NCBI RefSeq assembly: GCF_013248995.1
Contig: NZ_JABRPK010000001.1
Coordinates: forward strand, 1,240,001 to 1,304,000
From: Frigoribacterium sp. VKM Ac-2836
Lineage (GTDB): Bacteria > Actinomycetota > Actinomycetes > Actinomycetales > Microbacteriaceae
Reading direction: 5' to 3'
DNA length: 64,000 nt
The notes under the pieces are model-generated. The model had not been told where the DNA came from. It searched no databases and worked only from the letters and a program-made list of their open reading frames with translations. A program made the position numbers and the translations under genes. Positions 48,920 to 57,879 of the stretch are shown in pieces (position 1 is the first letter of the stretch; each line of letters opens with the position of its first letter).

Positions 48920-49738
48920 GTGGCAGTGATCGGGGAGTTCTTCGGCGGGGTGGGCTTGCTCGGCCGAGGGCTGCGACTGTGGGCGACGTCCCCCCGGCTC
49001 ATGCTGCTGGGCGCGGTGCCCGCCCTCGTGGTGGGCGCGGTCTTCACCGCCGGGCTCGTCGTCACCGGTCTCGCGGCAGACGACATCGCCCGCGCCGTGA
49101 CTCCGTTCGCCGACGAATGGCCCCGGTGGTCCCGCACGCTCGTGCGTCTCGGCGGCGGTCTGGCCGTCGCGGCCCTGGCCGTGCTGCTCGCGGTCGTCGC
49201 GTTCACCGCCGTCACGCTGCTCGTCGGTGATCCCTTCTACGAGCGGATCTGGCGTCGCGTCGAAGAAGGCGCCGGCGACGCGCCCGCCGACGTCGACCGG
49301 GGATTCTGGCGAGGACTCGCCCGCAGCGCCGGGGACTCGCTCAGACTGCTGCTCGCGACCGCCGGCGTCGGTGTGCTGCTGTTCGTCGGCGGATTCGTGC
49401 CGGTGCTCGGCCAGACCGTCGTCCCCCTGCTCGGCGCCCTGACCGGCGGATGGTTCCTCGCGGTCGAGCTGACCGGGTACGCCTTCGACGCCCGGGGTCG
49501 CTCACACGCCGAGCGCCGCCGCGGGCTCGCCGTGAACCGGGCTCGCACCCTGGGGCTGGGCACCGCGACCTACCTGCTGTTCTTCGTCCCGCTCGGGGCC
49601 GTGCTCGTGATGCCGGCGGCCGTCGCCGCGGCCACCCTGCTCGCCCGCGAGGTCACGGCAGGACCGATCGCAGCACCGCCCGGCGACTCGACCGGGCGCC
49701 CGCCGACCCCGGCCGGCGACTACCATCCCCCGGCATGA
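48920..49738 (+). CDS. EI24-domain (CysZ-like) membrane protein
   Basis: A 272-residue polytopic protein of the EI24 family (CysZ-like, PF07264). Four or more membrane segments are visible (about 28-52, 73-100, 140-175 and 215-240), and GDPFYERIWRRVEE between the second and third is the family loop. CysZ homologues of this family transport sulfate; whether actinobacterial members do is not known. The C-terminus is Pro-rich. The stop overlaps the start of the next aldo-keto reductase gene as ATGA, so the two are translationally coupled. Confidence 0.88.
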   Translation: MAVIGEFFGGVGLLGRGLRLWATSPRLMLLGAVPALVVGAVFTAGLVVTGLAADDIARAVTPFADEWPRWSRTLVRLGGGLAVAALAVLLAVVAFTAVTLLVGDPFYERIWRRVEEGAGDAPADVDRGFWRGLARSAGDSLRLLLATAGVGVLLFVGGFVPVLGQTVVPLLGALTGGWFLAVELTGYAFDARGRSHAERRRGLAVNRARTLGLGTATYLLFFVPLGAVLVMPAAVAAATLLAREVTAGPIAAPPGDSTGRPPTPAGDYHPPA

Positions 49739-50595
49739 CCACCCCCGCCACACCGACCAACCCCGCCGTCACGCTGCCCGACGGGCGCGTCGTCCCGGCC
49801 CTGGGCCAGGGCACCTGGAACATCGGCGACTACCCGCGCCGCCGCGACGACGAGATCGCCGCCCTGCGGACGGGCCTCGACGCCGGCCTCACCATGATCG
49901 ACACCGCCGAGATGTACGGCGGCGGCCGATCGGAGTCGCTGGTCGGCGAGGCGATCGCGGGCCGCCGCGACGAGGTCTTCCTGGTCGGCAAGGTGCTGCC
50001 CGGCAACGCCTCACGGCAGGGCACCGTCGACGCCTGCCACGCCAGCCTCGAACGCCTGGGCACCGACCGTCTCGACCTCTACCTGCTGCACTGGCGCGGA
50101 CGCCATCCCCTCGCCGAGACCGTCGACGCCCTGGAGGGGCTGGTCGCCGAGGGCGCGATCGGCGGCTGGGGCGTCAGCAACTTCGACGTCGACGACCTGC
50201 ACGAGCTGCTCTCGGTACCCGGTGGCGCGAACGTCCAGACGAACCAGGTGCTGTACAACCTGGCCCGTCGCGGACCCGAGTTCGACCTGCTGCCCTGGGC
50301 GCGGGAGCACGGCGTGCCCCTGACCTCGTACTCCCCCGTCGACGGCGGCGACCTGCTCGGGCACCCCGTGCTCGAGCAGGTCGCGACCGACCTCGGCGTC
50401 TCGTCGGCCCAGCTCGCCCTGGCCTGGGTGCTGCGCCTGGTGCCCGACCTGATGGTCGCCGTCAAGGCCGGATCGGCGGCGCACACCCTCGAGAACGCGG
50501 CGGCGCTGGCGACAGACCTCGACGACCAGGCGTTCGTGCAGCTCGAGCGCGCCTTCCCCGCGCCGACGGCCGCGGTGCCCCTCGAGATGCGCTGA
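49735..50595 (+). CDS. Aldo-keto reductase
   Basis: A 286-residue aldo-keto reductase related to the YeaE/2,5-diketogluconate reductase types. It begins with a short strand (VTLPDGRVVPALGQGTWNIGD), then TMIDTAEMYGGGRSE, VFLVGKVLPGNAS (Lys), LYLLHWRGRHPL (His), GGWGVSNFD and TSYSPVDGGDLLG. Near the C-terminus VAVKAGSAAHTLENAAAL binds cofactor. The ATG at 49735 overlaps the EI24 stop. It is the fourth aldo-keto reductase gene in the cluster. A GGAGGCGCGG-type motif (reverse complement) lies just after its stop at 50597-50606. Confidence 0.92.
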   Translation: MTTPATPTNPAVTLPDGRVVPALGQGTWNIGDYPRRRDDEIAALRTGLDAGLTMIDTAEMYGGGRSESLVGEAIAGRRDEVFLVGKVLPGNASRQGTVDACHASLERLGTDRLDLYLLHWRGRHPLAETVDALEGLVAEGAIGGWGVSNFDVDDLHELLSVPGGANVQTNQVLYNLARRGPEFDLLPWAREHGVPLTSYSPVDGGDLLGHPVLEQVATDLGVSSAQLALAWVLRLVPDLMVAVKAGSAAHTLENAAALATDLDDQAFVQLERAFPAPTAAVPLEMR

Positions 50596-50596
50596 C

Positions 50597-50606
50597 CCGC
50601 GCCTCC
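50597..50606. repeat. CCGCGCCTCC dispersed motif
   Basis: A copy one base after the stop codon of the fourth aldo-keto reductase, within the 104-base gap before the ManD-type gene. A separate Shine-Dalgarno sequence (AGAGGA) serves the ManD gene. Confidence 0.6.
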
Positions 50607-50699
50607 CCGGCTCGCCCCTCGCGCGCGCATGCGACAGAGTGGACGGACCAGCCCGGGTGACATCGACGTCGCCTGGACGCGAGCTCCAGAGGACACCGC

Positions 50700-51938
50700 A
50701 TGATCATCGACAGAGCCGACGTGATCGTCACCAGCCCCGACCGCAATTTCGTGACGCTCAAGATCACGACCTCGGACGGCGTCACCGGCCTCGGCGACGC
50801 CACCTTGAACGGCCGCGAACTCGCCGTCGTCGCCTACCTGACCGAGCACGTCGTCCCCCTGTTGATCGGGCGGGACCCCGCCCGCATCGAGGACACCTGG
50901 CAGTTCCTCTACCGCAGTGCCTACTGGCGGCGCGGCCCGGTCACGATGGCCGCGATCGCCGCCGTCGACGTCGCCCTGTGGGACATCAAGGCCAAGGTCG
51001 CCGGCCTGCCCCTCTACCAACTGCTCGGCGGGGCCTCGCGGACGGGACTGCTGACCTACGGCCACGCGTCGGGAAAGGACCTGCCCGAACTCTTCGACAG
51101 CATCCGCGACCATCAGGAGCAGGGCTACCAGGCGATCCGCGTCCAGACCGGGGTGCCCGGGCTCACGTCGATCTACGGCATCGCCTCCAACGCCACCTTC
51201 GACGCCAACAGCGGCGTGCGCTACGACCACGAGCCCGCCCAACGTGGCGCCCTGCCGAACGAGGAGGACTGGGACACCCGCTCGTACCTCCGGCACGTGC
51301 CGACCGTGTTCGAGGCCGTCCGGAACGAGTTCGGCCCCGAGATCCCTCTGCTGCACGACGGCCACCACCGCATGACGCCGATCCAGGCGGCACGGCTCGG
51401 CAAGAGCCTCGAGCCCTACGACCTGTTCTGGCTCGAGGACGTCACCCCCGCCGAGAACCCCGAGGCCCTCCGGCTCGTCCGCCAGCACACGACGACCCCG
51501 CTGGCCATCGGCGAGATCTTCAACACCGTCTGGGACTACCAGCAGATCATCCGTGAGCAGCTGATCGACTACGTGCGCAGTGCCGTCACGCACACGGGCG
51601 GCATCACCCACCTCAAGAAGGTGCTCGACTACGCCTCGCAGTACCAGATCAAGTCGGGCATGCACGGCCCGACCGACATCTCGCCGGTCGGCATGGCGGC
51701 CGCGATGCACCTCGGGCTCGCGATCCACAACTTCGGCATCCAGGAGTACATGAAGCACGGCGCGAGGACCGACGAGGTCTTCGAGCAGAGCTTCACCTTC
51801 GTGGACGGCATGCTGCACCCGGGCGAGCAGCCCGGGATCGGCGTCGAACTGAACGAACGAGCGGCCGCGGCCTACCCCTACGCGCAGGCCTATCTGCCGT
51901 ACAACCGGCTGGCCGACGGGACCGTCCACGACTGGTGA
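50700..51938 (+). CDS. Enolase-superfamily enzyme, D-mannonate dehydratase (ManD/RspA) type
   Basis: A 412-residue enzyme of the mannonate dehydratase subgroup of the enolase superfamily. The N-terminal capping domain leads to [41 protein letters not shown]. Metal and catalytic residues are in [19 protein letters not shown] and [12 protein letters not shown], and [10 protein letters not shown] and [19 protein letters not shown] follow, all typical of ManD. Most characterised members dehydrate D-mannonate or D-gluconate to 2-keto-3-deoxy-gluconate, some very slowly. There is no uronate transporter or kinase nearby, so the pathway is unclear. Confidence 0.92.
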   Translation: MIIDRADVIVTSPDRNFVTLKITTSDGVTGLGDATLNGRELAVVAYLTEHVVPLLIGRDPARIEDTWQFLYRSAYWRRGPVTMAAIAAVDVALWDIKAKVAGLPLYQLLGGASRTGLLTYGHASGKDLPELFDSIRDHQEQGYQAIRVQTGVPGLTSIYGIASNATFDANSGVRYDHEPAQRGALPNEEDWDTRSYLRHVPTVFEAVRNEFGPEIPLLHDGHHRMTPIQAARLGKSLEPYDLFWLEDVTPAENPEALRLVRQHTTTPLAIGEIFNTVWDYQQIIREQLIDYVRSAVTHTGGITHLKKVLDYASQYQIKSGMHGPTDISPVGMAAAMHLGLAIHNFGIQEYMKHGARTDEVFEQSFTFVDGMLHPGEQPGIGVELNERAAAAYPYAQAYLPYNRLADGTVHDW

Positions 51939-51947
51939 CCACGGCGA

Positions 51948-51957
51948 GGAGGCGCGG
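51948..51957 (+). repeat. GGAGGCGCGG dispersed motif
   Basis: A copy (AGGAGGCGCGGC) in the 33-base gap after the ManD-type gene, on the plus strand where no gene follows for several kilobases. It therefore cannot be a ribosome binding site. Confidence 0.6.
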
Positions 51958-51971
51958 CGCGGGCGAGCGCG

Positions 51972-52457
51972 TCAGTCGCCGGCGTATGCGGCCGCCAGCT
52001 CGGCGATGACCAGTCGCCTCATGCCCATCATCGCGGTCATGGCCCGGGCGGCGCCCTCGGGGTCGGGTCCGCCGAGGTAGCGGTCCATCACCGATGGCAC
52101 GACCTGCCAGGAGAAGCCCCAACGGTCCGTCACCCAACCGCACCGCCCCTCCTGCCCGCCGTCCGCCGCGAAGGCGTCCCAGTAGTGGTCGAGCTCGTCC
52201 TGCGTCTCGACCGAGATCGAGAACGACGTGGCCTCGGTGGGCCTAGGACCGCCGTCGCCGCCGTTCAACAGGCGGTACGCCTGGCCGTCGAGCTCGAGGT
52301 CGACGACGAGCGCCTGCCCGGCCATCGTGGCGTCGGGGAAGTCGTCGGGGTAACGCGACACCTCGAGGATCCGCGACGACGGGAACAGGGCGACGTAGAA
52401 GTCGGCCGCGGTCTCGATGTCACGACCGAACCAGAGAGTGGGGGTGATGCGGGGCAT
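51972..52457 (-). CDS. PhnB-like VOC-family protein
   Basis: A 161-residue protein of the PhnB/3-demethylubiquinone-9 3-methyltransferase-like VOC family. It has the typical ITPTLWFGRDIETAADFYVALFPSSRI, TFSISVETQDELDHYWDAFAADGGQEGRCGWVTDRWGFSWQVVP and a C-terminal helix (GAARAMTAMMGMRRLVIAELAAAY). Function is unknown in this family. The ribosome binding site is AGGAGG six bases before the ATG at 52457, again within AGGAGGCGCG. It is convergent with the ManD-type gene. Confidence 0.9.
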   Translation of the reverse strand: MPRITPTLWFGRDIETAADFYVALFPSSRILEVSRYPDDFPDATMAGQALVVDLELDGQAYRLLNGGDGGPRPTEATSFSISVETQDELDHYWDAFAADGGQEGRCGWVTDRWGFSWQVVPSVMDRYLGGPDPEGAARAMTAMMGMRRLVIAELAAAYAGD

Positions 52458-52533
52458 GACGCGCCTCCTCGGGGTGTCCGGCGGCGTCGTCGCCGCCTGG
52501 CGCTCAGGCTAGCCGCGCCGTGCGTCGAGGTCG

Positions 52534-52587
52534 AGACGTCACGACATGCCGCTCACCTCCGGAGGTGAGCGGCACGTCGTGACGTCT
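52534..52587. repeat. Near-perfect 54-bp palindrome, family member 1
   Basis: Two 27-base arms with no loop and one mismatched pair (A/G at arm position 13). Each arm reads, from outside in, AGACGTCACGAC, two variable bases, CCGCTCACCTCC. It lies between the purine permease gene and the PhnB-like gene, both on the minus strand. A related palindrome is at 60432-60489. No U-tract follows on either strand, so it may be a dispersed palindrome rather than, or as well as, a terminator. Confidence 0.9.
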
Positions 52588-52598
52588 GGGCGGACCGT

Positions 52599-54068
52599 CT
52601 AGCCGATGAGGGCCTCGATCGGGCCGCGCACGAAGTAGACCAGGAAGCCGGCGGCGACGATCCAGAGCAAGGGGCTGATGGTGCGGGCCTTACCCGCGAA
52701 CGCCCGCACGACGACCCAGCTGACGAAGCCGACACCGATGCCGTTCGCGATCGAGTAGGTCAGGGGCATCGTGATGACGGTGAGGAACACCGGGAGGGCG
52801 ACCGAGAAGTCGGTCCAGTCGATCTGGCTGATCTGCGACACCATCAGCGCGCCGACGATGACGAGCGCCGACGCCGCGACCTCGAGCGGCACGACCTGGG
52901 TCAGCGGCGTGAAGAACATCGCGAGCAGGAACAGCGCGCCGGTCACGACCGAGGCGAAGCCCGTCCGGGCCCCCTCGCCGATGCCCGAGGCCGACTCGAC
53001 GAACACCGTGTTCGACGACGAGCTGGTCGCACCACCAGCGACCGCGCCGACGCCCTCGACGATCAGGGCCGAGCGCAGGCGGGGGAAGGTGCCGTCCGCG
53101 TCGGCGACGTCGCCCGCCTTCGCGAGGCCGGTCATCGTGCCCATGGCGTCGAAGAAGTTCGTGAAGACGAGCGTGAACACGAGCATGACGGCCGAGAGCA
53201 CGCCGATGCGGGCGAAGGCTCCGAAGCTGAACTGGCCGACGAGGGAGAGGTCGGGCAACGCCACGATCTGGGTGGGCAGAACCGGGGCGTTAAGGTTCCA
53301 GTCGTCGAGGTTCTGCCCGTTCGACGGCGGCACCTGGAAGATCGCCTGCAAGGCGATGGCGACGACCGTCGTCGCGACGATGCCGATGAAGATCGCCCCG
53401 CGCACCTTGCGGGCCATCAGGACGCCGATGACGAGCAACCCGATGACGAACGTGATCGTCGGCAGGGTCGCCACGGAACCGGCGTCGCCGAGCTGCACGG
53501 GGGGCGAGGACGTGCCGCTGGTGCGGACGAAGCCCGAGTCGACCAGGCCGATGAACGCGATGAAGAGGCCGATGCCGACCGTGATCGCCGTCTTGAGGGC
53601 GGCCGGCACGGCGGTGAAGATCATGCTGCGCAGACCGGTGACGGCGAGGATCGTGATGACGAGGCCGTTGATCACGACGAGGCCCATGGCCTCGGGCCAG
53701 GTGACGTCCTGCACGACGTTGACGGCCAGGAACGAGTTGATGCCGAGGCCGGCCGCGAACGCGAACGGGAGGCGCGCGACGGTGCCGAAGAGGATCGTCA
53801 TGACCCCGGCGGTGAGAGCGGTGACCGCGCCCACCTGGCCGTTCTGCAGCCAGTTGCCCGCCACGTCCTTGGCCGCCTGGTCGGCACTGAAGCCGCCGAG
53901 GATGAGCGGGTTGAGGATGACGATGTAGGCCATCGTGACGAAGGTGACGACGCCGCCCCGGATCTCGCGGGCCCAGGTCGAGCCGCGCTGGCTGATCTCG
54001 AAGAACCGGTCGAGGGCGCCCGCGCCTCGGGGTCTCGGCGGCGTGGTGGCGGGAGCGGTCGTGGCCAT
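52599..54068 (-). CDS. AzgA-type NCS2 purine permease
   Basis: A 489-residue permease of the AzgA subfamily of NCS2 transporters, which import adenine, guanine and hypoxanthine with protons. Signatures are TFVTMAYIVILNPLIL in the first membrane segment, FAFAAGLGINSFLAVNVV, TNFFDAMGTMTGLAKAGD and GGATSSSSNTVFVESASGIGEGARTGFASVVTG, which hold the conserved substrate-binding residues. About 12-14 membrane segments are present. I chose the ATG at 54068 (MATTAPATT) over an upstream frame because it is close to the first conserved region. Substrate specificity is inferred. Confidence 0.93.
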   Translation of the reverse strand: MATTAPATTPPRPRGAGALDRFFEISQRGSTWAREIRGGVVTFVTMAYIVILNPLILGGFSADQAAKDVAGNWLQNGQVGAVTALTAGVMTILFGTVARLPFAFAAGLGINSFLAVNVVQDVTWPEAMGLVVINGLVITILAVTGLRSMIFTAVPAALKTAITVGIGLFIAFIGLVDSGFVRTSGTSSPPVQLGDAGSVATLPTITFVIGLLVIGVLMARKVRGAIFIGIVATTVVAIALQAIFQVPPSNGQNLDDWNLNAPVLPTQIVALPDLSLVGQFSFGAFARIGVLSAVMLVFTLVFTNFFDAMGTMTGLAKAGDVADADGTFPRLRSALIVEGVGAVAGGATSSSSNTVFVESASGIGEGARTGFASVVTGALFLLAMFFTPLTQVVPLEVAASALVIVGALMVSQISQIDWTDFSVALPVFLTVITMPLTYSIANGIGVGFVSWVVVRAFAGKARTISPLLWIVAAGFLVYFVRGPIEALIG

Positions 54069-54185
54069 GGCGATACGTCTCCGGTGAGATCGGATGTCGA
54101 GGGGGAAGAGAACAGGATAGGCCGTGGCGGGCGTGCACGATGCAACGTCGGAGAACGCACGGGGCCGCACCGGGCGGCGGACGGT

Positions 54186-54590
54186 CTAGGAGGCGCGGTG
54201 CACGCCGAGCGCGCGAGTCACGAGGGGCACCTGCAACGGCAGCCGCACGAGGGCGACGGCCGTGCGACCCGTCGTGGCCCGCTCGCTCTTCAGGGCACGG
54301 AGGGCCATCGAGACGTTGGCCGGGAAGACGGCCACGAAGAGCGCGGCAGCGGCGAGGCCGCCCGCCGGTCGCGTCCTCGGGGCGAGGAGGGCGGTGGCGA
54401 TGCCGACCTCGGCGAGACCCGAGCTGATCGTCCAGAACCGGGCCGGACCCGGGACGCTCCGAGGGACGACGGCGTCGTAGGCCGCGGGTTTCGCGAGGTG
54501 CAGGAGGCCGGAGCCGCCCAGGATCGCGGCGAGGACGCGCGCGTCCCGGCGAGCGGTGGACGTCTGGCGGCGTGTGGGGCGGCGAGTCAT
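54186..54590 (-). CDS. DoxX-like membrane protein
   Basis: A 134-residue membrane protein resembling short DoxX/DoxD family members. It has a basic N-terminus, then LAAILGGSGLLHLAKPAAYDAVVP, FWTISSGLAEVGIATALL, GLAAAALFVAVFPANVSMALRALKS, each part of a membrane segment. The pattern with a conserved HL in the first segment and N in the third is common in this family. Function is unknown; relatives have been linked to thiol-based redox systems. The last codons (HRAS, stop) contain the CCGCGCCTCC motif. Confidence 0.78.
   Translation of the reverse strand: MTRRPTRRQTSTARRDARVLAAILGGSGLLHLAKPAAYDAVVPRSVPGPARFWTISSGLAEVGIATALLAPRTRPAGGLAAAALFVAVFPANVSMALRALKSERATTGRTAVALVRLPLQVPLVTRALGVHRAS
54189..54198 (+). 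repeat. GGAGGCGCGG dispersed motif
   Basis: A copy overlapping the last codons and stop of the DoxX-like gene, where the reverse strand encodes Arg-Ala-Ser and TAG. Confidence 0.55.
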
Positions 54591-54671
54591 GCGACCATCT
54601 TGCGCGCGCCTCCCGAGGTGGGGTGCGGGCGGCGCGCCGGGGACTCGTACGACTCGTCTGCTCGGCCCGGC

Positions 54672-55529
54672 TCAGACGGCCCGGCTGACCCCTCGGCTGG
54701 TGATGGCCGACATGAGGGCGTCGACGGGCTCGCGAGCGGCGCCCGGGTTGGCGACGAGCACGTAGTCGACGTCGCCCAGGGTGGGCAGCGTGAACCGGTC
54801 GCTGACCTTGACGAGGTCGGTGGGGATCAGCGAGAACGGGAACACGGCGACGCCCATCCCGGCCCGGACGGCGGCGAGGACACCGTTGACGTCCCGGGTG
54901 TTGCAGGTGATGCGCCAGGTGCGGCCGGCCCGCTCGAGGGCGTCGATCGCCATCTGACGGCTGAGGCTGGGCGCCTGGTAGGCGATGAGCGGCACGGGCT
55001 GGCCGGGTTCGACGACGAGCTTCTCCTGCCCGATCCAGACCATGGCGTCACCGGCCACGCGGGTGCCCTCGTCGGACTCGCCCGCCGTCTGCTTGACGAA
55101 GATGAGGTCGAGGTGACCGGCGGCGAGGCGGCGACGCAGAGGAGCGGACTGGTTGACGGTGAGCTCGAGGTTGATCTGCGGGTAGAGCTGTCGGAAGTGG
55201 CGCAGGATGCGGGGCAGCTGGGTGATGGCGAGGTCGTCGGCCGCCCCGAAACGCAGTCGGCCTCGCATGGCCGAGCCGCTGAAGTAGCTCTCGGCGGCGG
55301 CGTGCGCCGCCAGGATCGTCCGGGCGAAGCCGGCCATGGCGTCGCCGTTGTCGGTCAGACGGACGTCGCGCGTGTCGCGGGCGACCAGCGTGCGCCCGGC
55401 GGCCTTCTCGAGCCGGCCGACCTGTTGGCTCACCGTCGGCTGGCTGATGCCGAGGCGCTGCGCGGCCCGGGTGAAGCTGCGGGTCTCGGCGACGATCAAG
55501 AACGTCGCGAGCAGCGTGGGGTCGTACAC
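54672..55529 (-). CDS. LysR-family transcriptional regulator
   Basis: A 285-residue LysR regulator, divergent from an MFS transporter that it probably controls. The N-terminal winged helix is LLATFLIVAETRSFTRAAQRLGISQPTVSQQVGRLEKAAGRTLVARDTRDVRLT. The effector domain begins GRLRFGAADDLAITQLPRIL and ends near the conserved VLVANPG. The GTG at 55529 is preceded by AGGAGG four bases upstream, within the motif AGGAGGCGCGG. The likely operator is in the 143-base divergent gap, which is AT-richer around 55565-55595. Confidence 0.9.
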   Translation of the reverse strand: MYDPTLLATFLIVAETRSFTRAAQRLGISQPTVSQQVGRLEKAAGRTLVARDTRDVRLTDNGDAMAGFARTILAAHAAAESYFSGSAMRGRLRFGAADDLAITQLPRILRHFRQLYPQINLELTVNQSAPLRRRLAAGHLDLIFVKQTAGESDEGTRVAGDAMVWIGQEKLVVEPGQPVPLIAYQAPSLSRQMAIDALERAGRTWRITCNTRDVNGVLAAVRAGMGVAVFPFSLIPTDLVKVSDRFTLPTLGDVDYVLVANPGAAREPVDALMSAITSRGVSRAV

Positions 55530-55538
55530 CGCGCCTCC
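55529..55538. repeat. CCGCGCCTCC dispersed motif at the lysR start
   Basis: On the minus strand this is AGGAGGCGCGG, whose last base is the G of the GTG start codon of the LysR gene. Here the motif provides the Shine-Dalgarno sequence. Confidence 0.6.
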
Positions 55539-55672
55539 TGAGGTCGTTCGGGGTCGAGACCTCGACATTCACGAAGTCAATGAGATTGATCATCCCCCAC
55601 CGGGGTCCGAATGACCAGGTCGGCCCTACCGTGGATGCAGACCGTGAACCGAACCACCAGCGCAGGAACGTG

Positions 55673-56995
55673 ATGTCCGCCCCGCCCCGCACCGACTTCC
55701 CCCCGACCGCTCCTCTTCCGATCAGCACGACCCGCCCGCCGTGGCGGCACACCTTCATCGCCTTGAGCGTGCCGAACTTCCGACTCTGGACCGCCGGCAA
55801 CGTCGTCGCGATGACCGCCGGCTGGATGCAGCGCATCGCCCAGGACTGGCTCGTGCTCGAGCTGACCGGCAGTGCCACGGCCGTCGGCATCACCGTGGCG
55901 ATGCAATTCGCCCCGATGCTCTTCTTCGGCCTGCTCGGCGGGGTGATCGTGGACCGCTTCTCGAAGCGCGCCCTCATGCTCGTCACCCAGAGCGTCTTCG
56001 CCGTGCTCAGCCTGGGACTCGCCGCTCTGACCCTCGCGGGCGTCGTCGAGGCCTGGCACGTCTTCGCCATCGCCTTCGCCACGGGCCTCGTGACGGTGGT
56101 CGACAACCCGGCCCGCCAGGTGATCGTCACCGAGCTCGTCGGTCACGTCCACCTGCGCAACGCGATCAGCGTCAACTCGAGCGTGTTCCAGCTCGGCGGC
56201 ATGGTCGGCCCCGCGATCGCCGGCGTGTTGCTCTTGGCGGTCGGGGCGGGCTGGGCGTTCGTCGTCAACGGCGTCGCCTGCCTGGTGGTGGTCGTGATGC
56301 TGACGATGCTGCGGACGGCGCAGATGACGCGCGTCGCCTCGTCCGCACGAGGACGAGGCCAGCTGCGGCAGGGCCTCGCCTACGCGCGGTCGAAGCCGAC
56401 GATCGTCGTGCCCGTGCTGCTCGTCGGCGTCTACGCCGTGTTCGGCCTCACGATGCCCGTGCTGCTCGCGTCGTTCGCCGCGGACGTCTACGACGTGGGC
56501 CCGGGCGGCTACGGCCTGTTCAACTCGATGATCGCCGTCGGGGCCCTGACCGGCGCCCTGCTCTCGACCCGTCGTGCCACGATCCGGCTGCGCACCATCG
56601 TGCTCGGTGTGCTCGTGACGGGCGTGCTGCAGGCCGTGGCCGGGTCGATGCCGTCCCTCGTGCCGTTCGCCGTCGTGCTCGTCGGCGTGGGGCTCGCGTC
56701 GCTGCTGTTCTTGACGGCGGCCAACCAGCTGGTGCAGATGTCGAGCAACATCGCCATCCGGGGGCGGGTGATGTCGCTGTACATCCTCGTGCTGCTCGGC
56801 GGCCAGGCGATCGGCGGACCGCTGATGGGCGTGATCGTCGAGAGCTTCGGCACGCACGTCGGCATGATCGTCTCGGGCGGTGTGCCGGCCGTCGCCGCCG
56901 CCGTCACGGCGCTGGTGCTCGCCCGCCGGGGCCAGCTGACGCTGCAGGTCCGCACCCGGTGGCACGTGCCCGTCGTCACGATCGAGCAGCGCTAG
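55673..56995 (+). CDS. MFS transporter (enterobactin/macrolide exporter-like)
   Basis: A 440-residue major facilitator superfamily exporter with about 12 membrane segments. FRLWTAGNVVAMTAGWMQRIAQDWLVLELTGSATAVGITVAMQFAP is the typical N-terminus of the EntS/MdfA-like group. GGVIVDRFSKRALMLVTQ holds the conserved loop, and VVDNPARQVIVTELVGHVHLRNAISVNSS follows. The substrate is unknown. GCAGGAA precedes the ATG at 55673. Its divergent LysR partner and the convergent TetR gene 12 bases past its stop are both candidate regulators. Confidence 0.9.
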   Translation: MSAPPRTDFPPTAPLPISTTRPPWRHTFIALSVPNFRLWTAGNVVAMTAGWMQRIAQDWLVLELTGSATAVGITVAMQFAPMLFFGLLGGVIVDRFSKRALMLVTQSVFAVLSLGLAALTLAGVVEAWHVFAIAFATGLVTVVDNPARQVIVTELVGHVHLRNAISVNSSVFQLGGMVGPAIAGVLLLAVGAGWAFVVNGVACLVVVVMLTMLRTAQMTRVASSARGRGQLRQGLAYARSKPTIVVPVLLVGVYAVFGLTMPVLLASFAADVYDVGPGGYGLFNSMIAVGALTGALLSTRRATIRLRTIVLGVLVTGVLQAVAGSMPSLVPFAVVLVGVGLASLLFLTAANQLVQMSSNIAIRGRVMSLYILVLLGGQAIGGPLMGVIVESFGTHVGMIVSGGVPAVAAAVTALVLARRGQLTLQVRTRWHVPVVTIEQR

Positions 56996-57007
56996 ACGAG
57001 TCGAGCG

Positions 57008-57625
57008 TCAGGGCCGGGAGCCACGGGTCAGGGCGGCGACGACGTCGCCCATGAGGTCGCCGGCCGCCTGCTCACCCGTGGCCGGCCAGTCGAAGGCGAC
57101 GCCGAGCGTGATGCAGATGAGGACGCGGGCCAAGGTACGCGGATCGAGCCCGGTCACCTGGACGGCCTGCCCCTGGAAGACCTCCTCGACGAGACCGTGC
57201 AGGGCGTCGAGCACCTCGCGGCGCTGACGGACGAAGTCGGCCATCACCTCGGGGTGGGAGAGGGCGTGGGCCCGGAACTCGCTCATCAGCGCGAAGTCCT
57301 CGACCTGCCCCGGGCCGTAGGGCGCGAACGCCGTGCCGATCTTCTCGGGCAACTGCTCGAGCGAGGTGCCCGGGAAGAACATGCCCTGCAGGGCACCGAG
57401 CGCACCGTCGGTCTCGCGACGCATGAGGCTGCGGACCAGGTCGTCCTTCGAGGAGAAGTTCGAGTAGACGGCGCCCTTGCTGAACCCGGCCGACCGAGCG
57501 ACGTCGTCCAGCGTGGTCGCGTGCACCCCGCGCCGTGAGAACAGGTCGGCCGCCGCGTCGAGCAGTCGCTGCTTGACCTCGGCTCGAGGGATGCGGGGAA
57601 CGGGCGCCCCGCCGGTGGTGGCCAT
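57008..57625 (-). CDS. TetR-family transcriptional regulator
   Basis: A 205-residue TetR regulator. The N-terminal domain is LLDAAADLFSRRGVHATTLDDVARSAGFSKGAVYSNFSSKDDLVRSLM, with the canonical helix-turn-helix. The C-terminal ligand domain is helical and unremarkable. The ATG at 57625 is preceded by TAGGGT at leaderless spacing (57632-57637). The gene is convergent with the MFS transporter, with 12 bases between stops; the targets are unknown and may include its own gene. Confidence 0.92.
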   Translation of the reverse strand: MATTGGAPVPRIPRAEVKQRLLDAAADLFSRRGVHATTLDDVARSAGFSKGAVYSNFSSKDDLVRSLMRRETDGALGALQGMFFPGTSLEQLPEKIGTAFAPYGPGQVEDFALMSEFRAHALSHPEVMADFVRQRREVLDALHGLVEEVFQGQAVQVTGLDPRTLARVLICITLGVAFDWPATGEQAAGDLMGDVVAALTRGSRP

Positions 57626-57631
57626 GCTGCG

Positions 57632-57637
57632 ACCCTA
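57632..57637 (-). promoter_or_regulatory. Leaderless -10 of the TetR gene
   Basis: TAGGGT on the minus strand, six bases before the ATG at 57625. Confidence 0.6.
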
Positions 57638-57849
57638 ACGGGTGCGGGTGATCCGCAAAGTCACCCGCGCCGCCGTCGAAGAAGTCGCATACCAGCGAGT
57701 ATCGAAGCGCTAGCATCGTGATCGCCTGGTGAACCCGAAGCATCAGGAGACCGCGCGGGTGCGCGACCGTCCGAGCCTCACCATGTCGTCAGGCCGGTCG
57801 CGCACCCCGCACCCCAGTCGTCGTCCGGAGGTGTCCGGGGGGTGTCGAC

Positions 57850-57859
57850 CCGCGCCTCC
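57850..57859. repeat. CCGCGCCTCC dispersed motif
   Basis: A copy in the 254-base gap between the TetR gene and the uncharacterised 133-residue gene, 21 bases after the latter's stop. Apart from this I see nothing in the gap that I can interpret. Confidence 0.6.
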
Positions 57860-57879
57860 TCGTGTCGACCGCGACCGCG

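Noticed and set aside
51972-52457. A 3-demethylubiquinone methyltransferase
   Set aside because: The similarity is to the PhnB-like VOC fold only. No methyltransferase or SAM motif is present, and Actinobacteria use menaquinone.
57626-57879. A possible small RNA or gene in the 254-base gap after the TetR gene
   Set aside because: I see no terminator-like hairpin with a U-tract, no convincing promoter pair and no frame with a ribosome binding site, only one copy of the CCGCGCCTCC motif.
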